Positions 1 through 11,273 of a stretch of DNA of 64,000 nucleotides are shown one piece after another; the stretch's first letter is position 1, and every line of letters begins with the position of its first letter. This DNA is from Karalla daura. Taxonomy: Eukaryota; Chordata; Actinopteri; Chaetodontiformes; Leiognathidae. The stretch is from assembly GCA_029224185.1 (NCBI GenBank), contig CM055195.1, forward strand, positions 26,228,363-26,292,362, read 5' to 3'. The translations under genes and the position numbers were made by a program. The notes under the pieces were generated by a model. That model was not told where the DNA came from, ran no database searches, and saw nothing but the letters and a program-made list of their open reading frames with translations.

Positions 1-739
1 ACTCCACAATCAAACATTCGCAACGTTGCCATACTTTGACTTTGAAGCTTAATTTTCATTTCAAAAATTGAAGAATCTTGTGGTGTGTTTGTGTTGCGAG
101 TTGCACGCTGATATGTTGTATGGTTTTTCAGCAGCGCCTCTTCTCGACGACCATGTGCTCAGGTACCTGCTCCATTGTCTCCTCTGTTGACATGGTAATA
201 CAAAGTGATGGCGCGTCCAGCTTCAATGCACCCCAGCAGATGGCACAAGCCCTGAGAAACTCCCAGAGTTTTAAAGGGCCCCCTCAGCATTGGGCATGTC
301 CAATCTCTTCTTAGCACCGGACCGACATGCGGGATCGCTGAAAAATCAGCTCTCGTTTCGCTCTTTTCACGCTGCTCCCAGCCACACCCTAAGCAGCAGA
401 CAAATTCTTTCTTCCAGTTTTGTAGGAACATTGGTGCTCTCTCATGCGGGGCAGGCCATAAACCCGTGCGCCTTGTGAAATTTAAATGACGAGCCTCGTC
501 GTAGGCCCAGTGCAGCCCTTTTTCTCCATAAGCCCCCATTCATTGTCCCACCACTGCCATCAATGTTAAACGTTACACTTCTCCTCGCGACTGTGGCCAC
601 AGCTTTCATTGTACACACACCAAATTGTGTCAGGGCGGTCTGGAGACTCTCCCCTACGGCTTGACAGTTAGCTCATGTTCCAGATTGGTGAAAGCGTTGT
701 CTCCATAGAGCCAAATGTTTATCACTTGGCCAATTTGGC

Positions 740-767
740 TTTTTCCCATAAGAATGAATGGGAAAAA
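740..767. repeat. Perfect 10-bp inverted repeat with 8-nt loop in the satellite monomer
   Basis: TTTTTCCCAT, an 8-base loop and ATGGGAAAAA form a perfect stem. This is the first clear example and it recurs in most monomers. In the variant whose sequence reads ttcttcccat...atgctaaaaa (for example 2281-2313) the stem is broken, and it is also broken in the aaggggataaac variant (for example 49072-49085, 56440-56456). Confidence 0.8.
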
Positions 768-1359
768 CAGAACTCCACAAACAAACATTCGCAACGTTGC
801 CATACTTTGACTTTGAAACTTCATTTTCATTTAAAAAATTGAAGAATCTTGTGGTGTGTTTGTGTAGCGAGTTGCACGCCGATAGGTTGTATGGTTTTTC
901 AGCAGCACCTCTTCTCGACGACCATGTGCTCAGGTACCTGCTCCATTGTCTCCTCTGCTGACATGGCAATACAAAGGGATGAGGCGTCCAGCTTCAATGC
1001 ACCCCAGCAGATTGCACTGGCTTTGGGAGACTCCAAGAGTGGGAAATGGCCCCCTCAGCATTGGGCATGTCCAATCTCTTCTTAGCACCGTTTCGACATG
1101 CGGGATCGCTGAAAAATCAGCTCTTGTTTCGCTCTTTTCACGCTGCTCCCAGCCACACCCTAAGCAGCAGAAAAAGTATTTTTTCCAGTTTTGTAGGGAC
1201 ATTGGTGCTCTCTCATGCGGGGCAGGCCATAAACCCGTGCACCCTGTGAAATTAAACGACGAGCCTCACCGTCTCCCCAGTGCAGCCTCTTCTCTCAATC
1301 AGCCCCCATTCATTTTCCCACCACTGCCATCAATGTTTAACGTTACACTACTCCTCGCG

Positions 1360-1373
1360 ACTGTGGCCACAGT
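1360..1373. repeat. 14-bp perfect palindrome ACTGTGGCCACAGT in the satellite monomer
   Basis: Representative copy of a dyad present once in most monomers, just after ctcctcgcg. In the divergent B subfamily (for example 35178-35189) it becomes CTATGGCCATAG, again a perfect palindrome. A few monomers break it: 19389 has tgtgaccaca, 25551 has ggccaccg, and 58594 and 59361 have single changes. Confidence 0.75.
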
Positions 1374-4300
1374 CCTCATAGTACACACACCAAATCGTGT
1401 CAGGGCATTCTGGAGACTCTCCCCTACAGCTTGACAGTTAGGTCATATTCCAGATTGGTGAAAGCGTTCTCTCCATAGAGCCAAATGTTTATCACTTGGC
1501 CAATGTGGCTTTTTCCCATAAGAATGAATGGGAAAAACAGAACTCCACAAACAAACATTCGCAACGTTGCCATACTTTGACTTTGAAACTTCATTTTCAT
1601 TTCAAAAATTGAAGAATCTTGTGATGTGTTTGTGTAGCGAGTTGCAAGCTGATAGGTTGTATGGTTTTTCAGCAGCGCCTCTTCTCGGCGACCATGTGCT
1701 CAGGTACCTGCTCCAATGTCTCCTCTGCTGACATGATAATACAAAGTGATGAGGCGTCCAGCTTCAATGCACCCCAGCAGATGGCACAGGCTTTGGGAGA
1801 CTCAAAGAGTGGGAAATGCCCCCCTCAGCATTGGGCATGTCCAATCTCTTCTTAGCACCGGGCCGACATGCGGGATCGCTGAAAAATCAGCTCTCGTTTC
1901 GCTCTTTTCACGCTGCTCCCAGCCACACCCTAAGCAGCAGACAAATTCTTTTTTCCAGTTTTGTAGGAACATTGGTGCTCTCTCATGCGGGGCAGGCCAT
2001 AAACCCATGCGCCTTGTGAAATTTAAACGACGAGCCTCATCGTAGGCCCAGTGCAGCTTTTTCTCTCCATAAGCCCCCATTCATTGTCCCACCACTGCCA
2101 TCAATGTTAAACGTCACACGACTCCTCGCGACTGTGGCCACAGTTTTCATAGTACACACACCAAATCGTGTCAGGGCATTCTGGAGACTCTCCCCTACGA
2201 CGTGACAGTTAGCTCATGTTCCAGATTGGGGAAAGCGTTGTCTCCATAGAGCCAAATGTTTATCACTTGGCCAATTTGGCTTCTTCCCATAAGAATGAAT
2301 GCTAAAAACAGAACTCCACAATCAAACATTCGCAACGTTGCCATACTTTGACTTTGAAGCTTCATTTTCATTTCAAAAATTGAAGAATCTTGTGGTGTGT
2401 TTGTGTAGCGAGTTGCACGCTGATATGTTGTATGGTTTTTCAGCAGCGCCTCTTCTCGACGACCATGTGCTCAGGTACCTGCTCCATTGTCTCCTCTGCT
2501 GACATGGTAATACAAAGTGAAGAGGCGTCCAGCTTCAATGCACCCCAACAGATGGCACAGGCCCTGGGAGACTCCCAGAGTTTGAAAGGACCCCCTCAGC
2601 ATTGGGCATGTCAAATCTCTTCTTAGCACCGGGCCGACATGCGGGATCGCTTAAAAATCAGCTCTCGTTTCGCTCTTTTCACGCTGCTCCCAGCCACACC
2701 GTAAGCAGCAGACAAAGACTTTTTTCCAGTTTGGTAGGAACATTGGTGCTCCCTCATGCGGGGCAGGCCATAAACCCATGCGCCTTGTGAAATTTAAACG
2801 ACGAGCATCATCGTAGGCCCAGTGCAGCCTTTTCCCTCCATAGGCCCCCTTTCATTTTCCCACCGCTGCCATCAATGTGAAACGTTACACTACTCCTCGC
2901 GACTGTGGCCACAGTTTTCATTGTACACACACCAAATTGTGTCAGGGCGGTCTGGAGACTCTCCCCTACGGCTTGACAGTTAGCTCATGTTCCAGATTGG
3001 TGAAAGCGTTGTCTCCATGGAGCCAAATGTTTATCACTTGGCCAATTTGGCTTTTTCCCATAAGAATGAATGGGAAAAACAGAACTCCACAAACAAACAT
3101 TCGCAACGTTGCCATACTTTGACTTTGAAACTTCATTTTCATTTCAAAAATTGAAGAATCTTGTGGTGTGTCTGTGTAGCGAGTTGCACGCCGATAGGTT
3201 GTATGGTTTTTCAGCAGCACCTCTTCTCGACGACCATGTGCTCAGGTACCTGCTCCATTGTCTCCTCTGCTGACATGGTAATACAAAGTGATGAGGCGTC
3301 CAGCTTCAATGCACCCCAGCAGAAGGCACAAGCCCTGGGAGACTCCCAGAGTTTGAAAGGGCCCCCTCAGCATTGGGCATGTCCAATCTCTTCTTAGCAC
3401 CGGGCCGACATGCGGGATCGCTTAAAAATCAGCTCTCGTTTCGCTCTTTTCACGCTGCTCCCAGCCACACCCTAAGCAGCAGACAAATTCTTTTTTCCAG
3501 TTTTGTTGGAGCATTGGTGCTCTCTCATGCGGGGCAGGCCATAAACCCGAGCACCCTGTGAAATTTAAATGACGAGCATCATCGTAGGCCCAGTGCAGCC
3601 TTTTCCCTCTATAGGCCCCCTTTCATTTTCCCACCGCTGCCATCAATGTTAAACGTTACACTTCTCCTCGCGACTGTGGCCACAGTTTTCATAGTACACA
3701 CACCAAATCGTGTCAGGGCGTTCTGGAGACTCTCCCCTACGGCTTGACAGTTTGCTCATGTTCCAGATTGGTGAAAGCGTTGTCTGCATAGAGCCAAATG
3801 TTTATCACTTGGCCAATTTGGCTTTTTCCCATAAGAATGAATGGGAAAAACAGAACTCCACAAACAAACATTCGCAAAGTTGCCATACTTTGACTTTGAA
3901 ACTTCATTTTCATTTCAAAAATTGAGGAATCTTGTGGTGTGTTTGTGTAGCGAGTTGCACGCTGATAGGTTGTATGGTTTTTCGCAGCACCTCTTCTCGA
4001 CGACCATGTGCTCAGGCTGCTCTATTGTCTCCTCTGCTGACATGGAAAGACGAAGCGATGATGTGTCCAGCTTCAATGCACCCCAGCAGATGGCACAGGC
4101 CCTGCGAGACTCGCAGAGTGGGAAAGGGCCCCCTCAGCATTGGGCATGTCCAATCTCTTCTTAGCACCGGGCCGACATGCGGGATCGCTGAAAAATCAGC
4201 TCTCGTTTCGCTCTTTTCACGCTGCTCCCAGCCACACCCTAAGCAGCAGACAAATTCTTTTTTCCAGTTTTGTAGGAACATTGGTGCTCTCTCATGCGGG

Positions 4301-6342
4301 GCAGGCCATAAACCCGTGCGCCTTGTGAAATTTAAACGACGAGCCTCATCGTAGGCCCAGTGCAGCCTTTTCTCTCCATAAGCCCCCATTCATTGTTCCA
4401 ACACTGCCATCAATGTTAAACGTTACACTACTCCTTGCGACTGTGGCCACAGTTCTCATAGTACACACACCAAATCGTGTCAGGGCGTTCTGGAGACTCT
4501 CCCCTACGGCTTGACAGTTAGCTCATGTTCCAGATTGGTGAAAGCGTTGTCTCCATAGAGCCAAATGTTTATCACTTGGCCAATTTGGCTTCTTCCCATA
4601 AGAATGAATGGGAAAAACAGAACTCCACAAACAAACATTCGCAAAGTTGCCATACTTTGACTTTGAACCTTCATTTTCATTTCAAAAATTGAAGAATCTT
4701 GTGGTGTGTTTGTGTAGCGAGTTGCACGCTGATAGGTTGTATGGTTTTTCGCAGCACCTCTTCTTGACGACCATGTGCTCAGGTACCTGCTCTATTGTCT
4801 CCTCTGCTGACATGGTAATACAAAGTGATGAGGCGTCCAGCTTCAATGCACCCCAGCAGATGGCACAGGCCCTGGGAGACTCCCAGAGTTTGAAAGGACC
4901 CCCTCAGCATTGGGCATGTCCAATCTCTTCCTAGCACCGGGCCGACATGCGGGATCGCTGAAAAATCAGCTCTCGTTTCGCTCTTTTCACGCTGCTCCCA
5001 GCCACACCCTAAGCAGCAGACAAATTCTTTTTTCCAGTTTTGTAGGAACATTGGTGTTCTCTCATGCGGGGCAGGCCATAAACCCGTGCGCCTTGTGAAA
5101 TTTAAATGACGAGCCTTGTCGTAGGCCCAGTGCAGCCTTTTTTCTCCATAAGCCCCCATTCATTGTCCCACCACTGCCATCAATGTTCAACGTCACACTA
5201 CTCCTCGCGACTGTGGCCACAGTTTTCATAGTACACACACCAAATCGTGTCAGGGCATTCTGGAGACTCTCCCCTACGACGTGACAGTTAGCTCATGTTC
5301 CAGATTGGGGAAAGCGTTGTCTCCATAGAGCCAAATGTTTATCACTTGGCCAATTTGGCTTCTTCCCATAAGAATGAATGCTAAAAACAGAACTCCACAA
5401 TCAAACATTCGCAACGTTGCCATACTTTGACTTTGAAGCTTCATTTTCATTTCAAAAATTGAAGAATCTTGTGGTGTGTTTGTGTAGCGAGTTGCACGCT
5501 GATATGTTGTATGGTTTTTCAGCAGCGCCTCTTCTCGACGACCATGTGCTCAGGTACCTGCTCCATTGTCTCCTCTGTTGACATGGTAATACAAAGTGAT
5601 GGCGCGTCCAGCTTCAATGCACCCCAGCAGATGGCACAAGCCCTGAGAGACTCCCAGAGTTTGAAAGGGCCCCCTCAGCATTGGGCATGTCCAATCTCTT
5701 CTTAGCACCGGGCCGACATGCGGGATCGCTTAAAAATCAGCTCTCGTTTCGCTCTTTTCACGCTGCTCCCAGCCACACCCTAAGCAGCAGACAAATTCTT
5801 TTTTCCAGTTTTGTAGGAACATTGGTGCTCTCTCATGCGGGGCAGGCCATAAACCCGTGCGCCTTGTGAAATTTAAATGACGAGCCTCGTTGTAGGCCCA
5901 GTGCAGCCTTTTTTCTCCATAAGCCCCCATTCATTGTCCCACCACTGCCATCAATGTTAAACGTTCCACTACTCCTCGCGACTGTGGCCACAGTTTTCAT
6001 AGTACACACACCAAATCGTGTCAGGGCGTTCTGGAGACTCTCCCCTACGGTGTGACAGTTAGCTCATGTTCCAGATTGGTGAAAGCGTTGTCTCCATAGA
6101 GCCAAATGTTTGTCACTTGGCCAATTTGGCTTTTTCCCATAAGAATGAATGGGAAAAACAGAACTCCACAAACAAACATTCGCAACGTTGCCATACTTTT
6201 ACTTTGAAACTTCATTTTCATTTCAAAAATTGAAGAATCTTGTGGTGTGTCTGTGTAGCGAGTTGCACGCTGATAGGTTGTATGGTTTTTCAGCAGCACC
6301 TCTTCTCGACGACCATGTGCTCAGGTACCTGCTCCATTGTCT

Positions 6343-6349
6343 CCTCTGC
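6343..6349. repeat. Target-site duplication CCTCTGC, left copy
   Basis: CCTCTGC abuts the CAACCCG terminus and is repeated after the right terminus at 11267-11273. The satellite resumes there exactly in phase: the next monomer landmark is at 11935, 668 bp on, where 771 minus 103 predicts 668. Confidence 0.85.
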
Positions 6350-6435
6350 CAACCCGTTCTCATCCCAACGCGTCAAATACCGACTATTTGTCACGCCCCT
6401 AAGCGTTGCATATGGACGCCGAGGGTACCCTTCCG

Positions 6436-7456
6436 CGTCTGTTTATTGACGCTCCGGGTTTTCCATTCACTCTCATGCAAACCCCAGCTCGGCAGGACGG
6501 GACGCTGAGAGCAGAGGCTCCAGCCAAAACCCCTAAACGTCAAATAGAAACGCGGAGGGTAAAAATCCGCGTCCGGATTTGACGCTGCGAGTTCTGCATT
6601 GACTCTCATGCAGACCCCGGCTCGGCAGGACGGGACGCTGAGAGCAGAGGCTCCTGCCAAAGCCCCTAAACGTCAAATAGAAACGCGGAGGGTAGAAATC
6701 CGCGTCCGGATTTGACGCTGCGAGTTCTGCATTGACTCTCATGCAGATCCCGGCTCGACAGGACGGGACGCTGAGAGCAGAGGCTCCAGCCAAAACCCCT
6801 AAACGTCAAATAGAACCGCGGAGGGTAGAAATCCGCGTCCGGATTTGACGCTGCGAGTTCTGCATTGACTCTCATGCAGACCCCGGCTCGGCAGGACGGG
6901 ACGCTGAGAGCAGAGGCTCCAGCCAAAGCCCCTTAACGTCAAATAGAAACGCGGAGGGTAGAAATCCGCGTCCGGATTTGACGCTGCGAGTTCTGCATTG
7001 ACTCTCATGCAGACCCCGGCTCGGCAGGACGGGACGCTGAGAGCAGAGGCTCCAGCCAAAGCCCCTAAACGTCAAATAGAACCGCGGAGGGTAGAAATCC
7101 GCGTCCGGATTTGACGCTGCGAGTTCTGCATTGACTCTCATGCAGACCCCGGCTCGGCAGGACGGGACGCTGAGAGCAGAGGCTCCAGCCAAAGCCCCTA
7201 AACGTCAAATAGAACCGCGGAGGGTAGAAATCCGCGTCCGGATTTGACGCTGCGAGTTCTGCATTGACTCTCATGCAGACCCCGGCTCGGCAGGACGGGA
7301 CGCTGAGAGCAGAGGCTCCAGCCAAAGCCCCTAAACGTCAAATAGAAACGCGGAGTGTAGAAATCCGCGTCCGGATTTGACGCTGCGAGTTCTGCATTGA
7401 CTCTCATGCAGACCCCGGCTCGGCAGGACGGGACGCTGAGAGCAGAGGCTCCAGCC
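6436..7456 (+). repeat. 133-bp tandem repeat array, left arm (8 copies)
   Basis: The core ggcaggacgggacgctgaga recurs near 6490, 6622, 6755, 6888, 7021, 7154, 7287 and 7420. The outermost copy is the most divergent. Each unit holds a 7-bp stem with a 4-nt loop (AAATCCG-CGTC-CGGATTT), a 6-bp stem (CTGCAT...ATGCAG), and CGTCAAA/TTTGACG motifs in both orientations. Open frames through it repeat with the 133-bp period and are not genes. Confidence 0.9.
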
Positions 7457-7761
7457 GTCCATTCACTCCCATAATAACCCGGTCACGCGAAGCATGACGC
7501 CGCTTACTACTGTCTCATTGAAGAACCGAGTATCCTCTGCCCGGAAGTGTTTTTCTCACTATTTTCTCACTATTTGTACACTTTGTCCCGAGAATATATC
7601 CACTGACACGTTAAACAAGGCCAAAATGTGAGATACCTGGCTAAATAACTACGTAAATAATGTGAATTTATACTAAAACAACAATGATAACAGTGGATAA
7701 ATTGGATTACAAGAGACTGTTTACATTTACTTAGGACCCGCCCCCCTCGCGTGTGCGGCGT

Positions 7762-7775
7762 GTTACCATGGAAAC
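7762..7775. promoter_or_regulatory. RFX/X-box-like palindrome beside a GC box, left arm
   Basis: GTTACCATGGAAAC fits the RFX X-box pattern (GTTnCCATGGnAAC). The upstream sequence cccgcccccc (about 7738-7747) resembles a GC box. The same pair occurs in mirror image at the inner end of the right arm. The promoter role is inferred. Confidence 0.4.
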
Positions 7776-7781
7776 GAAAGG

Positions 7782-9701
7782 GTTGTTTCGCTTCGCATTT
7801 GTGCCGACATAATTCGCTTCCTAGTCTCCTTTTATTCCTTCAGTGAGTGGATATGATCTTTTGTTTGTTAGTTCTTACAAATAAACAAAAAAGCACAGGA
7901 AGTGGTTTTCAAACGTTGCTGAAGCAATTTTGACTTTGAATGCACCCTCTTCAGTCTGCGACACAAAGTGAGTGTTTACTATTTGCAGACTGAGGCAGGA
8001 ATCGAAACTAAACTAATGAAGCGTCCGAGGTGTAGGGTTTCTTGAACTGCTCTTATGACTGCCAAAAACTCAGGAACCGAGACTATTGGAGAGGTAACCC
8101 CACAACTGTTTATTATGGTTTACTACGTTTTCACTCTGACACAACTCCAACTCCCAGCAGCCACCACCCCGCACTTTTTCATGACGTCATAGCCGCGCCG
8201 TACATGACAAGCTGGCTATGCAGTGTCTACTAGTTCTACACTAGTTCTAATAAATGTAAATGTTTATGATTCATAATGTACTGTGTCACATTAAATAAAT
8301 ATATATGTTGTAGTTATATATATTTCTTAGAAAGAGGTTTTCTGAACCCCCTGAAGCCTTAACCAAAAATGAACTACATTGCAATACACACTCATGTGCT
8401 CCGCCATTTTGTTTGTAGTCCTAATGTGTCTGAGTCAAAAGGGAGGAGGGGAGAGAAAAAAAACCTTCCCCTTGGAATTTCCTCCTGGTTTTTGTTTATG
8501 TTACTTGTCAGAAGGTCTTGTATTAGGATCTGCTGCCTCCAAGTTAATAGCACCTTCCTAGAGCAACTTTGCGTCCCCAAGGGCCCCCAAGGGTCTATGG
8601 AGGCAGGGCTCGGAGGGTCTGTTCCAGGTCCGCTATGGGGTCTGCAGACTGAGTTTCAGGCCATTTGGTGTATTTTTGAGACCGTGGCAAGTCCTCAAAG
8701 GTGGGAAATGGCGAACGTTCAAAGCCCCGCCCTTTGAAAAGTATGGCTCCAATCAGGACCAAACCAACACATATCATCTTGTCCAGGGGCCCCCTACAAC
8801 ATACTAAAATGTCAGATTCACAGCACCTTTAGAAAGAGATCTCCTCCAGATTGGCCTTCAGAATCTGATGGTCTAGTTGGCTACAGCTTTTAGACCCTCT
8901 CATTGTTCAATCAGGGACTCCACCTCAACACTTTGAGCTAAATGGCTGAAATTTTACTATGTTCAATAGTAGGTCAAGAGCATCCATCGTGCTGAGTTTC
9001 AGGCTCCTACTACCTCAGAAAGTGTCTGAGAGGGTCATACACAATTGAAGGACATGCCAAGGGTGACATGACAGCACCCCTCCAGCAGATGGCGCTCCAT
9101 GTGACTGCCCATAACACTTATGGCAAGAACCAGCCCTCCATAGATTTTTTGAGCAATGAGGATGACATTTTAGAATGTTTATGGGGAGGTCAGAAACAAC
9201 ACCGTTCAAGCAGGCCCCAAAATCTATAATAAGCTTCCAAGGTTCCTGACCACAATTTCTTCTTCTCATCAATCTTTCAATCTTCTCATCAGAGCTCAGA
9301 GATTCTCATATACCAAGTCAATATTCAAAGAAATATGTATAAACATGACATATTTCTGTCTCTCTCTGTCTGTCTCTCTCTGTGAGACGGAGAGCGACCA
9401 AATAATAATAATAATAATAATCATAATCAATAATTTAATCCAGTCACTGCTGACAATGTGGATTGCACACAATTCTCTATTTGCATATTTCACTTTCAGT
9501 AGCTGCAATTAATTCGGTGACTTTTGTAGGTCTCATGGCATAGACTTTAGATGATAAAAAATCAAATAAAAATAATGTTTAGAAATTCCATTACAGTTTG
9601 AAAATTAAATGCATTTTAATAGACGTTTACTTTACAATAATTTAAAGTCTGTATACATTTTTTTGGGGAAACCCTGACTAGACTACCTGAAGCAACGCCG
9701 T
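7782..9701. other. Unique spacer of the foldback element, no gene recognised
   Basis: 1920 bp between the arms. The ORFs are short (up to about 120 codons) and show no family motifs. Visible features are a CRE-like ATGACGTCAT at 8181-8190, AT-rich stretches (8240-8330), a TCTG/TCTC-rich microsatellite at about 9355-9385 and an AAT microsatellite at about 9401-9421. It could be captured host DNA, but I recognise no exon. Confidence 0.6.
9355..9421. repeat. TCTC/TCTG and AAT microsatellites
   Basis: A pyrimidine-rich run of ctctctctgtctgtctctctctg, then about six AAT units. Both lie in the unique spacer of the foldback element. Confidence 0.8.
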
Positions 9702-9707
9702 CCTTTC

Positions 9708-9721
9708 GTTTCCATGGTAAC
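9708..9721. promoter_or_regulatory. RFX/X-box-like palindrome beside a GC box, right arm
   Basis: GTTTCCATGGTAAC is the mirror copy of the left-arm site, followed by gtgaggggggcggg. With the left site it forms two convergent promoter-like modules facing the spacer. Function is inferred from motif similarity only. Confidence 0.4.
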
Positions 9722-10026
9722 ACGCCGCACACGTGAGGGGGGCGGGTCCTAAGTAAATGTAAACAGTCTGTTGAAATCCAATTTATCCACTGTTATCATT
9801 GTTGTTTTAGTATAAATTCACATTATTTACGTAGTTATTTAGCCAGGTATCTCACATTTTGGCCTTGTTTAACGTGTCAGTGGATATATTCTCGGGACAA
9901 AGTGTACAAATAGTGAGAAAATAGTGAGAAAAACACTTCCGGGCAGAGGATACTCGGTTCTTCAATGAGACAGTAGTAAGCGGCGTCATGCTTCGCGTGA
10001 CCGGGTTATTATGGGAGTGAATGGAC

Positions 10027-11180
10027 GGCTGGAGCCTCTGCTCTCAGCGTCCCGTCCTGCCGAGCCGGGGTCTGCATGAGAGTCAATGCAGAACTCGCAG
10101 CGTCAAATCCGGACGCGGATTTCTACCCTCCGCGTTTCTATTTGACGTTTAGGGGCTTTGGCTGGAGCCTCTGCTCTCAGCGTCCCGTCCTGCCGAGCCG
10201 GGGTCTGCATGAGAGTCAATGCAGAACTCGCAGCGTCAAATCCGGACGCGGATTTCTACCCTCCGCGGTTCTATTTGACGTTTAGGGGCTTTGGCTGGAG
10301 CCTCTGCTCTCAGCGTCCCGTCCTGCCGAGCCGGGGTCTGCATGAGAGTCAATGCAGAACTCGCAGCGTCAAATCCGGACGCGGATTTCTACCCTCCGCG
10401 GTTCTATTTGACGTTTAGGGGCTTTGGCTGGAGCCTCTGCTCTCAGCGTCCCGTCCTGCCGAGCCGGGGTTTGCATGAGAGTCAATGCAGAACTCGCAGC
10501 GTCAAATCCGGACGCGGATTTCTACCCTCCGCGTTTCTATTTGACGTTTAGGGGCTTTGGCTGGAGCCTCTGCTCTCAGCGTCCCGTCCTGCCGAGCCGG
10601 GGTCTGCATGAGAGTCAATGCAGAACTCGCAGCGTCAAATCCGGACGCGGATTTCTACCCTCCGCGGTTCTATTTGACGTTTAGGGGCTTTGGCTGGAGC
10701 CTCTGCTCTCAGCGTCCCGTCCTGCCGAGCCGGGGTCTGCATGAGAGTCAATGCAGAACTCGCAGCGTCAAATCCGGACGCGGATTTCTACCCTCCGCGT
10801 TTCTATTTGACGTTAAGGGGCTTTGGCTGGAGCCTCTGCTCTCAGCGTCCCGTCCTGCCGAGCCGGGGTCTGCATGAGAGTTAATGCAGAACTCGCAGCG
10901 TCAAATCCGGACGCGGATTTTTACCCTCAGCGTTTCTATTTGACATTTAGGGGCTTTGGCTGGAGCCTCTGCTCTCAGCATCCCGTCCTGCCGAGCCGGG
11001 GTCTGCATGAGAGTCAATGCAGAACTCGCAGCGTCAAATCCGGACGCGGATTTTTACCCTCCGCGTTTCTATTTGACGTTTAGGGGCTTTGGCTGGAGCC
11101 TCTGCTCTCAGCGTCCCGTCCTGCCGAGCTGGGGTTTGCATGAGAGTGAATGGAAAACCCGGAGCGTCAATAAACAGACG
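10027..11180 (-). repeat. 133-bp tandem repeat array, right arm (9 copies)
   Basis: The core cctgccgagc recurs near 10057, 10190, 10323, 10456, 10589, 10722, 10855, 10988 and 11121. That is nine copies in inverted orientation to the left array. The outermost copy (gccgagctgggg) is again the divergent one and mirrors the outermost left copy. Confidence 0.9.
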
Positions 11181-11266
11181 CGGAAGGGTACCCTCGGCGT
11201 CCACATGCAACGCTTAGGGGCGTGACAAATAGTCGGTATTTGACGCGTTGGGATGAGAACGGGTTG

Positions 11267-11273
11267 CCTCTGC
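11267..11273. repeat. Target-site duplication CCTCTGC, right copy
   Basis: Directly follows GAACGGGTTG, the right terminus of the foldback element. The satellite continues with tgacatggtaatac. Confidence 0.85.

Larger units (their letters stand above)
1..6349 (+). repeat. 771-bp satellite array, block A
   Basis: About 8.2 head-to-tail copies of a 771-bp monomer. The same landmark (start of the tggtgtgtttgtg stretch) recurs near 78, 849, 1620, 2390, 3161, 3932, 4699, 5469 and 6240. Each monomer carries the dyad ACTGTGGCCACAGT and a CCCATAAGAATGAATGGG-type element. Neighbouring monomers differ by scattered substitutions and a few short indels (the monomers at 3932 and 4699 lack 3 bp in cagcagcacc). 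Two variants are mixed: one reads gctaaaaacagaactccacaatc (for example 2310, 5389) and the other gggaaaaacagaactccacaaac. No long ORF crosses a monomer. The array starts outside the window and is cut at 6349 by a foldback element. Confidence 0.95.
6350..7781 (+). repeat. Left inverted arm of the foldback element
   Basis: The 1432-bp arm has three parts. There is a terminal segment of about 86 bp (6350-6435), then the 133-bp tandem array, then a unique inner segment (about 7457-7781) matching 9702-10027 in reverse complement at high identity. Its inner limit is set where gaaacgaaagg is followed by sequence no longer matched on the right. Confidence 0.85.
6350..11266. mobile_element. Foldback-like DNA element with tandem-repeat arms, non-autonomous
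   Basis: A 4917-bp element inserted in the satellite. Its outer ends are inverted copies beginning CAACCCGTTCTCATCCCAAC and are nearly perfect for at least 150 bp (CATATGG on the left against CATGTGG on the right is the one difference I found). The left arm is 6350-7781 and the right arm 9702-11266, around a unique 1920-bp spacer. Most of each arm is a tandem array of a 133-bp unit. A 7-bp duplication CCTCTGC flanks it. No transposase, helicase or RT motif was found in the arms or spacer, so it presumably depends on enzymes made elsewhere. The superfamily is uncertain: 7-bp duplications occur in P-like and Dada elements, whereas hAT would give 8 bp and Kolobok TTAA, which do not fit. Confidence 0.85.
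9702..11266 (-). repeat. Right inverted arm of the foldback element
   Basis: The 1565-bp arm is the reverse complement of the left arm with one extra 133-bp unit (1565 minus 1432 is exactly 133). Small differences in the inner segment, for example tttcaacag against ttacaagag next to actgttt, show the arms are not recently homogenised throughout. Confidence 0.85.

Noticed and set aside
1..6349. CENP-B box in the satellite
   Set aside because: No match to the TTCGnnnnAnnCGGG core was found in the monomer on either strand by eye.
6436..7456. CRISPR-like array
   Set aside because: The 133-bp units are contiguous and similar along their whole length; there are no unique spacers, and the context is eukaryotic.
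8042..8737. Short plus-strand frames in the foldback spacer as captured host exons
   Set aside because: No recognisable domain, and no convincing splice-site pairing or conservation evidence from a single copy.
6391..11225. Frames of 86-106 codons repeating every 133 bp in the foldback arms
   Set aside because: They follow the tandem period and simply reflect a stop-poor GC-rich repeat; mirror copies appear on the opposite strand in the other arm.
6350..11266. hAT or Kolobok assignment for the foldback element
   Set aside because: The duplication is 7 bp (CCTCTGC), not 8 bp or TTAA, and no transposase is present to support a superfamily.
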